Shown here in pieces: positions 24,575-35,301 of a DNA stretch of 64,000 nt; the first letter of the stretch is position 1, and each line of letters opens with the position of its first letter. The translations under genes and the position numbers were made by a program. The stretch is from Deinococcus psychrotolerans (lineage in GTDB: Bacteria > Deinococcota > Deinococci > Deinococcales > Deinococcaceae): assembly GCF_003860465.1 (NCBI RefSeq), contig NZ_CP034183.1, forward strand, positions 1,812,001-1,876,000, given 5' to 3'. The notes below the pieces were generated by a model. The model worked only from the letters and a program-made list of their open reading frames with translations. It did not search any database and was not told the origin of the DNA.

Positions 24575-25462
24575 TCACTCGGCGGCGGCCAGCGGCACTT
24601 TCACACTCGCCGCCACCCCGCCCACCTCCAGCACTGCGCCTTCGGGCACGTCTTTGCGGAGGCGGGCCAGCGCGGTGTATCCGGCGCTCGCTCCGCTGCG
24701 GCCCACCACTTTGCCGCTGAGCGTAATCTCGGCGCGGGCGGGCAGAAGCTGGCCTTGCGCGTTCTCAAGCTGAGCGAGCTGATAACGGGTATTGCCCCGC
24801 GCTTCCAGACGCGCCATGATCTCCTGACCCACGTAGCAGCCCTTGCGGTAGCTCATGGCCCGCTCCAGGCCGACTTCCTGCGGCAAGAACCCGGCCCAGC
24901 CATCTTGCACGGCGTCACTGATTCCGGCCCCGATACGGGCGGCTTCCAGTTCGGCGTGGGAACGCTCAATTCCGCCGATGGCAAGCAGCACTTCAGCTTG
25001 GTGTTTGCGGAGATAATGCAGATCCAGCCCCGCGCTTCCGGTGCGGTCGATTCGTCCGGCCAGCACCACGCCGCCGCCGAGTTCAAAGCTCTGCACCTCG
25101 GGGCCGCCCGCGTCCCAGCCCGGCACCTGCTGGCTCCAGACATGCAAGCTGGCGAGTTCGCCGCTGATGTCCTGCACTTCCACTTGGTCAAAGATGATGT
25201 ATTTGCCGAAGCGGGCCGCCAGAGCGGGCGCAACGCCTTCAGCCAAGTGCAGATACAAGTCGTTCTCACGCTTGTAAATTCGGGCAAAAAACTCAATCTG
25301 CCCTTTGGGACTCAAAAAGCAGGCCTCGACCATACCGGGCGTCGGCGCAGCCTTGAGGTTGTTGGTCATCTGGCCCTGCACGAAATCGAGGCGGTCAGTG
25401 CCAGTCAGACGCAGGGCGCTGGAAGGGAGCACCGTAAAGGCAGTCGCAGTGAAGGCGGTCAT
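24575..25462 (-). CDS. ygfZ: Folate-binding protein YgfZ (GcvT-like, iron-sulfur cluster repair)
   Basis: A 295-residue GcvT-related protein that uses folate and helps maintain some Fe-S proteins. The diagnostic motif [12 protein letters not shown] is present, along with [13 protein letters not shown] near the N-terminus and [21 protein letters not shown]. The frame extends to a TTG at 25480, but TACCCT at 25469-25474 lies 6 nt before ATG 25462, so that ATG is taken as the start. The gene is divergent from the small membrane protein gene at 25526. Confidence 0.9.
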   Translation of the reverse strand: MTAFTATAFTVLPSSALRLTGTDRLDFVQGQMTNNLKAAPTPGMVEACFLSPKGQIEFFARIYKRENDLYLHLAEGVAPALAARFGKYIIFDQVEVQDISGELASLHVWSQQVPGWDAGGPEVQSFELGGGVVLAGRIDRTGSAGLDLHYLRKHQAEVLLAIGGIERSHAELEAARIGAGISDAVQDGWAGFLPQEVGLERAMSYRKGCYVGQEIMARLEARGNTRYQLAQLENAQGQLLPARAEITLSGKVVGRSGASAGYTALARLRKDVPEGAVLEVGGVAASVKVPLAAAE

Positions 25463-25468
25463 GGCGTT

Positions 25469-25474
25469 AGGGTA
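25469..25474 (-). promoter_or_regulatory. Leaderless-type -10 box of ygfZ
   Basis: TACCCT on the minus strand, 6 nt before ATG 25462. It decides between two possible starts. Confidence 0.5.
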
Positions 25475-25525
25475 AGCCAAATGCCGCTGCTCAACTGTGG
25501 AGCGCTGGGGCCTGTAGGCTGTGGC

Positions 25526-25858
25526 ATGGACTTAGACCAGTACCGCCGCCCCGGATGGCCGAGACTCAAACTCTACGCCGGTCTATACATCACGCTGGTG
25601 CTGAGCGCCGTACTCGGCCGCGCCCGCGCAGGTGATCTGAGCACCCCCGAAACGCTAAGGCGCAGCAGTTTTGCCCGAGTCATGTTCATGGACATCGGGA
25701 TGGTCAGTACGCTGGGAGCGCTGTACTTGTATTTGAACGGCAAAACGCCGGTGCGGGTGCCCGCCGCTATCGCTTCGCTGTTCGCCGGAAGTTTCGCGCT
25801 AATTCCGGCGCTGGCCTGGGAAGACTGGGTCGCCATGCAGGAGAAGCAAAAAGAATGA
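25526..25858 (+). CDS. Unrecognised three-helix membrane protein
   Basis: A 110-residue protein with hydrophobic helices at about residues 17-32 ([15 protein letters not shown]), 53-70 ([17 protein letters not shown]) and 78-96 ([17 protein letters not shown]), and a charged C-terminus ending EKQKE. No family was recognised. TAGGCT at 25515-25520 lies 5 nt before the ATG, so the message is probably leaderless, and this position also fixes the start inside a much longer open frame. It converges with the peroxiredoxin gene, the two stops being 4 nt apart. Confidence 0.65.
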   Translation: MDLDQYRRPGWPRLKLYAGLYITLVLSAVLGRARAGDLSTPETLRRSSFARVMFMDIGMVSTLGALYLYLNGKTPVRVPAAIASLFAGSFALIPALAWEDWVAMQEKQKE

Positions 25859-25862
25859 ACGC

Positions 25863-26360
25863 CTAGAGCGCTTTGATCTTTTCCAGCACCTGCTCAGGCC
25901 GCAGCGTGTAGTCACCGGCCTTTTCCTCCACGAACCGGAAGCGGATTTTGCCTTCTTTGTCAATCAGGAACACGGCGCGGCCCGAAATGGCGCGGTCTTC
26001 GATGGCCACGCCGTAGCTGCGGGCCACCTCCAGCTTCATGTCGGCCAGCAGCGGCACTTCAATACCGTACTCGGCGGCCCAGGCTTTGTGGGTGTGCAGG
26101 CTGTCGCGGTTAAGGCCCAGCACCATCGTGTCCGCTTCGGCAAAGTCGTCTTGGCGGCCAGAGTATTCAGGAAGCTGCATGCTGCACACCGGCGAAAAAT
26201 CCAAGGGGTAAAACACCAGCACCACGTTTTTGTGTGAGCGGTAACTGCTGAGAGTCACCGAATCGCCGCTGGTCGAGGGCAAGGTGAAATCAGGCGCGAG
26301 GTCGCCCACTTGCGGCGCGACTTGAAGCTCGGAGTGGGAAGCGGAGTCAGGCAAAGTCAT
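25863..26360 (-). CDS. 1-Cys peroxiredoxin (AhpC/TSA family)
   Basis: A 165-residue thiol peroxidase. The peroxidatic site is [15 protein letters not shown] with Cys59; Ser replaces the commoner Thr of the PxxxTxxC motif, a tolerated change. There is no other Cys, so resolution must come from an external thiol or redoxin, as in AhpE-type enzymes. In Deinococcus bacillithiol is an attractive reductant, but this is inference. TAAACT at 26367-26372 sits 6 nt before the ATG (leaderless pattern). Confidence 0.9.
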   Translation of the reverse strand: MTLPDSASHSELQVAPQVGDLAPDFTLPSTSGDSVTLSSYRSHKNVVLVFYPLDFSPVCSMQLPEYSGRQDDFAEADTMVLGLNRDSLHTHKAWAAEYGIEVPLLADMKLEVARSYGVAIEDRAISGRAVFLIDKEGKIRFRFVEEKAGDYTLRPEQVLEKIKAL

Positions 26361-26422
26361 GCTGAGAGTTTAACCGAAGGCCGCGAACTCTTTTCGCTGC
26401 CCAGCGCCGACTACTACAAAGA

Positions 26423-26437
26423 TTGAACCGAGTTCAA
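26423..26437. promoter_or_regulatory. Perfect inverted repeat TTGAAC-CGA-GTTCAA upstream of the desaturase gene
   Basis: Six-base arms around CGA, in the 221-base gap between the divergent peroxiredoxin and desaturase genes. The symmetry is typical of a dimeric repressor site such as a TetR-family fatty-acid regulator, though no such gene is nearby. Confidence 0.5.
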
Positions 26438-26581
26438 ACTTCGCTCTTCCTTACTGACGAATTGTCTGTTAGACGGATTTGTGACCCAGAGCAGGGTGAT
26501 ATCTTGTGGCCACGTCCGCCTCAGAGAGTTCCGTTCTGCCTGATCGTTAATGCGGCGAGACGAGTCAAGGAGGCTCTTGTT

Positions 26582-27676
26582 ATGGCTGATGTTATGCCCC
26601 CCAATATGCTGGCCGATGTGCCGCCGACCCCTGCCGGGCTGCTGAGCAACCGTGAAAAAGACCGTTTGATCGAGCGCGGATTCTTGGGCCTGTACCGCTG
26701 GTACACCGCCCGCAGTCAAGAAACCCGCAATTGGAATCCGGACAAGTCCTTTGATTGGCGGGCCCTCTCGCCCAATTTGCCGCCCGAAATCATGACAGTG
26801 CTCACCGGCTTCTTTGCGGTTGAGCAGTACGCCCCCGATTTCACCAGCAGCTTGATCAACTTGGTGCGCCGCTCGCATGGCCGCAGCCACTTTCAAATGC
26901 GCTGGGGCAGTGAAGAAGAAAAGCACGCCGACGCCTGGGAAAACTCGGTGTTGTTTTCGCGCCAGCGCACGCCAGAGTGGTTGTTCGAGTACAAGGAGCG
27001 CCTGAAGGCCCAAACGTGGGAGTTGCCCTTCCCCGACGCGCTGCACAATATGGTCTACACCGTGTTTCAGGAGCGGGCCACCCAGCTCAATTACCTCAAC
27101 ATGATGAAAATCGCCCAGGGCAAAAGCGATAAGCCGCATTTGCAGGGCTTTTCTGACCCTGTGCTCGCCAAAGTCGCGCAGACTATCGCGGTAGACGAAG
27201 CGGCGCACTACAACTTCTTTTTGGAAGGCGTGCGGATGTATTTGTATTACTACCCGCAGCGCACTCTGGAAGCCATTCGCACCATCGTGTCTCAGTTTTC
27301 GATGCCTGCGGCCAAATTGGTGCCGGACTGGGAAAAGTTTTATGAAACGGTTTACCGCGCCGGCATTTACGGCCCCCGCGACTTTTCCCGCGACGTCATG
27401 CAAGTGGCTTTCCGCAATCTGGGTATCGAAAGCCGCAGAGCGCTGGAAGAAGGCCTGAAGAAGACCCGTGAAGTGCCGGATTTTGAAGGCGGCAACTTCA
27501 AAACCACTGTTATTTGGGATACTTTCGATTACGGCATGGTCGAGGGAGATGTCAAGCGCCTGCACGTCAAGATTCAGGATTATGAAAAGCTGATCGGCTT
27601 TGACGCCATTGATCCCACTGAGTTCATTAACAATCCGGCCGTTCCCAAGAAAACGAACCAAGCCGCAGACGATTGA
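26582..27676 (+). CDS. Acyl-ACP desaturase-like di-iron protein
   Basis: A 364-residue protein of the ferritin-like di-iron class. SEEEKHADAWE (residues 110-120) and AVDEAAHYNFF near residue 205 give the two ExxH motifs expected of stearoyl-ACP desaturases; the remaining Glu ligands are plausibly EIMTVLTGFFAVEQ and FQERATQLNY. These soluble enzymes put a double bond into acyl chains on ACP. The start ATG is preceded by AAGGAGG (26567-26573) at 8 nt, a strong leadered signal; an upstream open extension to 26423 is therefore not used. A palindrome upstream suggests regulation. Confidence 0.82.
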   Translation: MADVMPPNMLADVPPTPAGLLSNREKDRLIERGFLGLYRWYTARSQETRNWNPDKSFDWRALSPNLPPEIMTVLTGFFAVEQYAPDFTSSLINLVRRSHGRSHFQMRWGSEEEKHADAWENSVLFSRQRTPEWLFEYKERLKAQTWELPFPDALHNMVYTVFQERATQLNYLNMMKIAQGKSDKPHLQGFSDPVLAKVAQTIAVDEAAHYNFFLEGVRMYLYYYPQRTLEAIRTIVSQFSMPAAKLVPDWEKFYETVYRAGIYGPRDFSRDVMQVAFRNLGIESRRALEEGLKKTREVPDFEGGNFKTTVIWDTFDYGMVEGDVKRLHVKIQDYEKLIGFDAIDPTEFINNPAVPKKTNQAADD

Positions 27677-27709
27677 GCCTGCTTTAGTCCACCGTCAAGT
27701 AACAACTGA

Positions 27710-27736
27710 AGTCGGGGCAAATGCTCCGGCTTTTTT
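27710..27736 (+). terminator. Terminator of the desaturase gene
   Basis: A 9-bp stem with two wobbles and a short loop is followed by six T. Confidence 0.75.
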
Positions 27737-27831
27737 ATTGGTGTTCGGCTTTCTTGGCCGGACTCTTGAGGCGATGGGGGCAAAAGCTGAGTGTCACGTT
27801 TCAACTTTCTCGGCATGGAATACTGGGCGGC

Positions 27832-29145
27832 ATGTCGTTTTTGCCTGCTTCTTCCCGTTTACTGCTCACGGCGGCGTTGCTGATTTCGCCGCTGGTCGCC
27901 AGCGCTCAAGAGATTGCGCCCACTCCTCTTCCCTCGCCTACTGCGGCCCCTGCGCCCACCGCACCGGAGCAGCCGCCAGTGGTTCCCTCCCCCAATCCAG
28001 CGCCGCCTGCGCCCGTTTCTCCTCCGGCTTCTCCAAAGCCCGCTCAACCGCAGCCCAACACCACTGACAGCCTGACTCTGCGCTTTGAAGCGAGCTTGCC
28101 TGCCGTCATTGCCGGTAAAAAGACCGCTATTCCCTACCGTGAAACTTTGGTGATTGCGCCGGGACGGCTGGTGCAACTCCGCGCCCAAGGCAAAGTGACG
28201 GTCAGCTTGGACGCCGATCTGACGGCCTTTTTTAAGAAGCTGACGGCTCCGCCTACCAGTGCCCGCTTCGAAGAACAGCCGGACGGCCAATGGATTATCG
28301 TTCAGCACAACAGCTTTGACCTCGACCAAGCCGCCGCCCGCAGCGCTGTAGCTGCCGCTCTCAAAGACGGCCAGACCACTTTGGTCAAACTGACGCCCAG
28401 CAGCAGCGCCGCTCCAAAACGAACTCTGGATTACTTTGTTTCACGTGGAATCACCGCGTTTCTGGCCGGTGGGCAAACCGGCTATGACGGTTCCAGCGCA
28501 GACCGCGTCACCAATATCCATGTCGGCACGCAGGCCTTTCAGGACAAGCTGTTTGAGGGCAAGGTGTTTTCGTTTAACCAGATGCTCGGCCCCATCAGTG
28601 CCAAAGCCGGATTCGTACCGGGCTTGGTAATTGCAGGGGAGCGCACCGCTTCGGGCATCGGCGGCGGCATTTGCCAGGTCAGCACCACCGTGTTTCGGGC
28701 GCTGTACGGCGCAGGCTTGCCTATTGTGGAGCGGCGCAACCACAGCTATCAGGTGTACTACTACGACCCGCAGGGCCTAGACGCCACCATCTATCAGCCG
28801 ACCCAAGATTTGCGCTTTGCCAACGACACGGGCGGGTCACTTTGGTTTCAGTCCGATTGGGACGACGCCCAGAAGTTGCTGGTGGTGCGGGTGTTCGGCA
28901 AAGCGCGTGACTTTGACGTAAGGGTGCAGGAGCCGCGTATTTTAAGCACCACCCCTTCCCCCGCCGATAAAACTGTCTTTGATGCCAGCCTCAAGAAAGG
29001 TGAGCGCAAGCAGGTGGACTGGGCGGCGGAGGGCGCAGTCATTGAGGTTGACCGCTTGTTCGTCAGGAACGGCCAAACGTTCAAACAAGACACCCTGAAA
29101 AGCAGCTACCGGCCTTGGCCGAATATTTTTGCCGTGGGCCGCTAA
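27832..29145 (+). CDS. Exported VanW-family protein
   Basis: A 437-residue envelope protein. Signal peptide ([18 protein letters not shown]), a Pro-rich linker (about residues 28-80), a beta-rich domain, then the VanW domain (about 200-320) with [39 protein letters not shown] and ERRNHSYQV. VanW domains occur next to peptidoglycan-binding modules in Gram-positive cell-wall proteins; the function is not defined. The frame is open back to 27721, but the signal peptide fixes the start at 27832. It overlaps the near-parS GTTTCACGTGGAAT at 28438. Confidence 0.85.
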   Translation: MSFLPASSRLLLTAALLISPLVASAQEIAPTPLPSPTAAPAPTAPEQPPVVPSPNPAPPAPVSPPASPKPAQPQPNTTDSLTLRFEASLPAVIAGKKTAIPYRETLVIAPGRLVQLRAQGKVTVSLDADLTAFFKKLTAPPTSARFEEQPDGQWIIVQHNSFDLDQAAARSAVAAALKDGQTTLVKLTPSSSAAPKRTLDYFVSRGITAFLAGGQTGYDGSSADRVTNIHVGTQAFQDKLFEGKVFSFNQMLGPISAKAGFVPGLVIAGERTASGIGGGICQVSTTVFRALYGAGLPIVERRNHSYQVYYYDPQGLDATIYQPTQDLRFANDTGGSLWFQSDWDDAQKLLVVRVFGKARDFDVRVQEPRILSTTPSPADKTVFDASLKKGERKQVDWAAEGAVIEVDRLFVRNGQTFKQDTLKSSYRPWPNIFAVGR

Positions 29146-29156
29146 AAACAGTCTCC

Positions 29157-29200
29157 AAAACCAAGCGGGCCACCTTTGACTGGGTGGCCCGCTTGGCTAT
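29157..29200. terminator. Shared terminator between vanW-like gene and parB
   Basis: A 14-bp perfect stem (29161-29174 with 29183-29196); four A before it give the T run for the minus strand, so it mainly serves parB. Confidence 0.8.
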
Positions 29201-29206
29201 TGACCT

Positions 29207-30785
<1,579 letters not shown>

Positions 30786-30798
30786 TCCTTGTTTACCG

Positions 30799-31563
30799 TC
30801 ATGCTTCTTTATCCTCGCTGCGCTTGATCTGCTCGTGGCCCCAGAATAAGGGTTGTTTGCTGGGAATACCTTCACGCCTCGGATAGCGGCTGGGCGTGGC
30901 ACTGAGTTTGCGCATGACCACCACACTGCGCTGATCTCGTGAGATAGGCAATTCGAAGTGTTTCACATGAAACAACTCTGAGCCCAACTCAGCGGCGGCT
31001 TGCTGGCCCGCTGCAAGTTCCTCCGCGCTGAGCTGGCCTTTTTGGGCAACGAGCAGGCCGCCGATTTGCAGCAGTGGGAGTGCCAGCTCGGCCAGAACTG
31101 GCAAGGCCGCCACCGCCCGCGCCACCACCCGCTGATGCTGCTCGCGGTGCGCCGAATCGCGACCCAGCAACTCGGCGCGGCTGGCCAAAACTTCCACATT
31201 GCTTAACCCGAGCGACGCAGCGGTGCGGCTGACATACTCTATTTTTTTGCGGGTGGCGTCCACGGCCAAAAACTGGACGGCAGGATTGACAATCGCCAGC
31301 GGTAACGTTGGAAAGCCGGCCCCCGTTCCCAAATCGAGGACATGGCCCGCTCCACTCAGCCAGCCGCCGACATCGCAGCTCAGCGAGTCGATGAAATGTT
31401 TCAAAATGATATCTCGCTCGGTGGTCAGTGCCGTCAAATTGAGTTGTCGATTGCCCTCAATCAACGCGCTCTGAAGTTGAGCGAATGCCAGTAAATAAGG
31501 CTTCAAATCAAGCTGTAATTCAGCACCAGCGTCCAGCAGCAACAATTCGCCTTCCGGCGTCAT
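30799..31563 (-). CDS. rsmG: 16S rRNA (guanine-527-N7)-methyltransferase RsmG
   Basis: A 254-residue SAM methyltransferase that modifies G527 of 16S rRNA. Motif I is [16 protein letters not shown], followed by [11 protein letters not shown] and [14 protein letters not shown], the GidB hallmarks. It lies in the mnmG-rsmG-parA-parB order typical of regions near chromosome origins. A near-parS (30959-30974) is embedded where the protein reads FHVKH. No Shine-Dalgarno or TANNNT box is evident before this ATG, so the start is less certain than for its neighbours. Confidence 0.94.
   Translation of the reverse strand: MTPEGELLLLDAGAELQLDLKPYLLAFAQLQSALIEGNRQLNLTALTTERDIILKHFIDSLSCDVGGWLSGAGHVLDLGTGAGFPTLPLAIVNPAVQFLAVDATRKKIEYVSRTAASLGLSNVEVLASRAELLGRDSAHREQHQRVVARAVAALPVLAELALPLLQIGGLLVAQKGQLSAEELAAGQQAAAELGSELFHVKHFELPISRDQRSVVVMRKLSATPSRYPRREGIPSKQPLFWGHEQIKRSEDKEA
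30959..30974. other. Near-parS site (one mismatch)
   Basis: TGTTTCACATGAAACA differs from the parS core GTTTCACGTGAAAC at one base. It lies inside rsmG. Confidence 0.6.
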
Positions 31564-31661
31564 GGAAGCCGCACATGGGGAGCAATCAAAATTCGCATCA
31601 AGTTCTTCATCTATCGACCTCTTTTGACTCCGGGCCTAACACCGGCCACTGCCCAGCCCTC

Positions 31662-31677
31662 AGTTTCACGTGAAACA
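31662..31677. other. parS centromere site
   Basis: A perfect 14-bp parS core, GTTTCACGTGAAAC, in the gap between mnmG and rsmG. Confidence 0.92.
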
Positions 31678-31713
31678 AGGCTGCTGTCAAATTGACGTAC
31701 AGCCGACACTCAA

Positions 31714-31729
31714 CGTTTCACGTGAAACA
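31714..31729. other. parS centromere site
   Basis: A second perfect core GTTTCACGTGAAAC, 52 bp from the first. Confidence 0.92.
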
Positions 31730-31763
31730 TCGCCAGAAAAAGCCGAAGTCGGCACGAATCTAC

Positions 31764-33650
31764 TCAGGTTGTTTCACGTGAAACGCGCTCACGCTGCTTG
31801 AGATGAATCAGCAAACTGGAAACATCTCCATGCCGCACGCCGGGCAGCCTCGACGCCTGAGCCAGCGTTTGAGGCTGGCTGCGGCGCAGCTTTTCGCGGG
31901 CTTCATTGGAGAGCGCACAGACCGCTGAAAAATCTACGCCGACGAGGCTCAGCTCACGCGCTCTGTCTTCCGCCAAGAGTCGCCGCTCGGTGCGCTGAAT
32001 ATAACCCGCGTATTTGACTCGAATTTCCAACGCTTCACGTTCGGTGCTGCTCAATTCAGGTAACTTGAAGCCAACCGCTTCCAGATCAGCCAAGCTCATC
32101 TCGGGACGGCGCAACCAAGCGTCTCCGGTCTGCCCCTGAATCCGCTGCTTGCTGAGGGATTCAGCACCAGCGGTAATCTTCTGGTATTTCTGCTCGACCG
32201 CTCGGAGGCGCTGCTCATCAATCAATCCCAGGTGGTAGGCTTGTTCACTGATCCGCTCGTCGGCGTTGTCTTGGCGAAGGAGTAAACGGTGTTCCACGCG
32301 GCTGGTCATCATTCGGTAGGGTTCGTCACTGCCTTTGAACACCAAGTCGTCGAGCATCACGCCGATGTAACTTGTTTCACGGGAAACAATCGGCGCTTGT
32401 TGCGGGTCTTGCGCCAAGCCGAGCGAGCGCCGAGCTGCCGCCGTACCAGCCACCAAGCCCTGAGCCGCCGCTTCCTCGTAACCGCTGGTGCCGTTGAGCT
32501 GGCCCGCCGTAAAGATGCCAGGCAGCAAGCGCGATTCGAGGTGCAGGGTCAGCTCGGTCGAATCCACCACATCGTATTCGACAGCGTAGGCGTAGCGGTG
32601 AATCACGGCCCGCACGAATCCCGGCAAAGAACGCACCAATACGTCTTGCAGGCGCGGCGGCAAGCTACTCGAAAAGCCCTGCAAATACACTTCGCTGGTC
32701 TCCAGACCTTCAGGCTCGACAAACAGCAAGTGGCGGTCATGGTGGGCAAACCGCACCACTTTGTCTTCGATGCTGGGGCAGTAGCGTGGCCCTAAGCCTT
32801 CGATGTCGCCCGAGTACATGGGTGATTCGTGCAAGTTTTCCTGAATCAGGCGGTGGGTTTCGGGGGTGGTGTGGGTCTGCCAAGTGGGGGAGAGCGTGGC
32901 GTTGGGGCCGGGCGTGCCCGTGAAGCCGCGGGGATTGGGATCGGCGGGGACTTCCAGCAACTCGCTGAAATTCACGGCGTCGGCCCGCACACGCGGCGGC
33001 GTTCCGGTTTTGTAGCGCTTGAGAACGTGTCCGGCGCGGGCCAGCGGAGCCGACAGGAAGCGCGAAGGCGGCTCACCTTGCCGTCCCTCAGCGCGGGATT
33101 GCCTTCCGTACCAAGTCAGGCCGCGCAGGAAAGTACCGGCCGCGATCACCACACTGCGGGCCGCCAAACGCCGACCATCGGTGGTGACGACTTGCCAGCC
33201 CTCACCGTCCGCTTCGAGGTCAGCCGCCTCGCCGCGCACCACTTCCAGATTTGGCGTATTGAGCAAGTATTCTTGAGCATGTTCGGCGTAAGCATCGCGC
33301 TCATTTTGAACCCGCAGCGACTGCACCGCTGGCCCCTTGCTGGCGTTCAGCACGCGGGTATGAATGGCGGTGGCGTCGGCGAGGCGCGGCATCAAGCCGC
33401 CGAGCGCTTCGATTTCAAAGACCATCTGGCTTTTGCCGGGGCCGCCTACCGCCGGATTGCACGGCATTCTGCCGATGGTGGCCGGGTTGCTGACCAGCAA
33501 CGCCACTGGGCCAAACTTGGCCGCCGCCCACGCCGCTTCGATTCCGGCGTGGCCGCCACCGATCACGATGACATTCCAGCGCGGCTTGGAGAGGTGAAGC
33601 GCTGGGGAGCTGCTGGTTGAAGGTGCTGATAGGGGAGGCCGGGCCGTCAT
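31764..33650 (-). CDS. mnmG: tRNA uridine-5-carboxymethylaminomethyl modification enzyme MnmG (GidA)
   Basis: A 628-residue FAD enzyme that, with MnmE, modifies U34 of certain tRNAs. FAD motif [13 protein letters not shown] (about residues 29-41), [16 protein letters not shown] with the catalytic Cys, [17 protein letters not shown] and [10 protein letters not shown] near the C-terminus. An N-terminal extension of about 25 residues precedes the FAD motif. TAAACT at 33657-33662, 6 nt before the ATG, fits leaderless transcription. The last codons (VSRET) are a perfect parS site, and another VSRET codon run carries a one-mismatch parS. Confidence 0.95.
   Translation of the reverse strand: MTARPPLSAPSTSSSPALHLSKPRWNVIVIGGGHAGIEAAWAAAKFGPVALLVSNPATIGRMPCNPAVGGPGKSQMVFEIEALGGLMPRLADATAIHTRVLNASKGPAVQSLRVQNERDAYAEHAQEYLLNTPNLEVVRGEAADLEADGEGWQVVTTDGRRLAARSVVIAAGTFLRGLTWYGRQSRAEGRQGEPPSRFLSAPLARAGHVLKRYKTGTPPRVRADAVNFSELLEVPADPNPRGFTGTPGPNATLSPTWQTHTTPETHRLIQENLHESPMYSGDIEGLGPRYCPSIEDKVVRFAHHDRHLLFVEPEGLETSEVYLQGFSSSLPPRLQDVLVRSLPGFVRAVIHRYAYAVEYDVVDSTELTLHLESRLLPGIFTAGQLNGTSGYEEAAAQGLVAGTAAARRSLGLAQDPQQAPIVSRETSYIGVMLDDLVFKGSDEPYRMMTSRVEHRLLLRQDNADERISEQAYHLGLIDEQRLRAVEQKYQKITAGAESLSKQRIQGQTGDAWLRRPEMSLADLEAVGFKLPELSSTEREALEIRVKYAGYIQRTERRLLAEDRARELSLVGVDFSAVCALSNEAREKLRRSQPQTLAQASRLPGVRHGDVSSLLIHLKQRERVSRETT
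31770..31785. other. parS centromere site inside the 3' end of mnmG
   Basis: A perfect core GTTTCACGTGAAAC that at the same time encodes V-S-R-E-T at the C-terminus of MnmG. Confidence 0.92.
32373..32388. other. Near-parS site (one mismatch) inside mnmG
   Basis: GTTTCACGGGAAAC encodes a second V-S-R-E-T run in MnmG and differs from parS at one base. Confidence 0.55.
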
Positions 33651-33741
33651 CCGGCCAGTTTAGCGGGTGGGCCAGAGCAGAGGCGTGCCGCGCGTGACAC
33701 TAGATTTTGGTGCGACGGGGTTGGCCCGAACCCTACGGCCC

Positions 33742-34509
33742 TTAGAACGGCACGGCCCTGACGCTGATGACCGGATCATGCTGCGAGGAATCGGTCATCA
33801 GTTCCAAATATTCGCGGTTGCCAAGGGCGTCGATCATGGCAAAGCGGGCCGCCTCGTCCAGATAAATACCGTCTGGCATTTGGGTATGCCCGTACACGCC
33901 GTAAGCCAAATCGGCCATCATGACGTATTCGGGCGTGTCATGCCACCAATGTTTGGGCGCTTTGTCGGTGTAAAACAGATCGTCGTAATAAGCAAAAGCC
34001 GGCAGCGGCCCGACGTGGGCAAACTGCACCCGGCCCACCCGCAACTCGCGCACGAAGCCGCTGAACCAGTGCCGCAGGTGGTCGGGCAGCCGGACGCCGC
34101 CGCGCTCGGGGTCGAATTCGTTGTGGGTCAGGCCACCAGCCGTCTGCAAAAGGTAGCGGTGGTGCAGCACGCCATCATCGTGGTTGCCCAGCACGCAGTG
34201 CACCGACCTCGGCGCAGCTTCTTGAAACATCCGCACCCGTTCGAGCTCGCGCACCTGCACCCGCGCCGCCGCGAACAGGTGGTCTTCATCGCGGGGATTG
34301 AACTCAGCCAGACCCGTCAAGCGGCTGTAGTCGGCAAGCGTTTTGGGATGCACCAAGTCGCCGATTAGCACCACCTGGTACAGGCCCTGCTGGACAGGGG
34401 GAGTGGGCAAGCCTGCGGCGTCTACGCAGCTCGCCGCCCGCAAAGCCGCCCACAAGAGATCGTAATCGCCGTGAACATCACCGATGGCAATAAACTTCCT
34501 GAGCATCAT
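33742..34509 (-). CDS. Calcineurin-like metallophosphoesterase
   Basis: A 255-residue di-metal phosphatase. The motifs are in order: GDVHGDYDLLWAAL, LIGDLVHPK, CVLGNHDDGVLHH, FAHVGPLPAF and YGVYGHTQM, which cover the usual Asp, His and Asn ligands. The closest relatives are the Ser/Thr phosphatase-like and ApaH-like groups, so protein phosphatase or dinucleotide hydrolase activity is possible. Two ATG codons open the frame. It follows the Rad52-like candidate gene after 8 nt and is probably co-transcribed with it. Confidence 0.9.
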   Translation of the reverse strand: MMLRKFIAIGDVHGDYDLLWAALRAASCVDAAGLPTPPVQQGLYQVVLIGDLVHPKTLADYSRLTGLAEFNPRDEDHLFAAARVQVRELERVRMFQEAAPRSVHCVLGNHDDGVLHHRYLLQTAGGLTHNEFDPERGGVRLPDHLRHWFSGFVRELRVGRVQFAHVGPLPAFAYYDDLFYTDKAPKHWWHDTPEYVMMADLAYGVYGHTQMPDGIYLDEAARFAMIDALGNREYLELMTDSSQHDPVISVRAVPF

Positions 34510-34517
34510 CTTGGCCT

Positions 34518-35126
34518 TTAACGCCGCTGAAGCGCCTGAAGCTCTTTGTAGATGGCGCGGCTTTCCTCAACCGTTTCGCCGTAGCCGCGCATCAGCAGTT
34601 TGATCGCCTCACCGCCCTTGCCACCCTGACGAAGCTGCTCCATCAAGGTGTCGATATGGGCGCGGGCACTCTCCATTTGCGGATCTTTGGGAGCGCTGGG
34701 AAGCGGTGTGACGGGCCGGGCAGTTTGAGCCTCAGCGCCAAAATCACCAGCGCCGAGTTCACTGGTATTGGCTCCCTCTTCAGGATCGTAGTCGACCCAA
34801 GGAGCCTCCAGCGCCGAGTAAACACCGAAATAACGAAAAACGTCGGCCAACGCCAGCTTCTTGGCGTCTTCCAAGCGTTGGGCGCTGCTCAGCCCCTCAC
34901 GTACCGCGCCGCCGAGCGTAAGACGGGCGCGAACCACAAAGGGCGCGGCACTTTCGCAAGCCCACGTGAGGCTCCAAGCTGGATCGACCGCCGCCAGATG
35001 AGCACTTAGGGTATCGAGGTCAGGCGCGGGCAGCACGCGGGCTTGGTTGCCCCGCACTTCACTGACGGCCCAGCCGCTCAGCGCGGCACGCAGAGCCAGT
35101 TGAACAACGGCGGACGAATCGGACAT
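34518..35126 (-). CDS. Possible Rad52/DdrA-like single-strand annealing protein
   Basis: A 202-residue protein. The N-terminal 110 residues follow the small Rad52-like pattern: LSAHLAAVDPAWSLTWACES, VVRARLTLGGAVREGLSS and DAKKLALADVFRYFGV, similar to the region of DdrA/Rad52 where a beta-hairpin leads to an A-x-x-x-A-l-x-x-f-G helix. A flexible acidic linker and a helical tail (HIDTLMEQLRQGGKGGEAI) follow. It is not DdrA itself as far as can be judged. A role in DNA annealing is inference. The frame is open to 35555, but TAAACT at 35134-35139 placed 7 nt before ATG 35126 decides the start. Confidence 0.55.
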   Translation of the reverse strand: MSDSSAVVQLALRAALSGWAVSEVRGNQARVLPAPDLDTLSAHLAAVDPAWSLTWACESAAPFVVRARLTLGGAVREGLSSAQRLEDAKKLALADVFRYFGVYSALEAPWVDYDPEEGANTSELGAGDFGAEAQTARPVTPLPSAPKDPQMESARAHIDTLMEQLRQGGKGGEAIKLLMRGYGETVEESRAIYKELQALQRR

Positions 35127-35133
35127 GTAGGCC

Positions 35134-35139
35134 AGTTTA
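35134..35139 (-). promoter_or_regulatory. Leaderless-type -10 box of the Rad52-like candidate
   Basis: TAAACT on the minus strand, 7 nt before ATG 35126. Confidence 0.5.
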
Positions 35140-35230
35140 GCGAGTTTGGGCAGGCCGCAACCCACTTGGCCAACATTGCTTAAATTTATGGTGGGCCAAA
35201 GGCAAAAAGGCAAACGCGAAACGCTACGAA

Positions 35231-35242
35231 TGACACTTGTCA
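35231..35242. promoter_or_regulatory. Inverted repeat upstream of the ABC exporter operon
   Basis: TGACA-CT-TGTCA in the gap before the ABC operon. A candidate operator for the operon's own response regulator; no more than a suggestion. Confidence 0.3.
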
Positions 35243-35301
35243 CCTCACTTGCCTGACACCCCGCACTACGCCGCACGGTCGCCGGAGCCCAAACTGACGG
35301 C

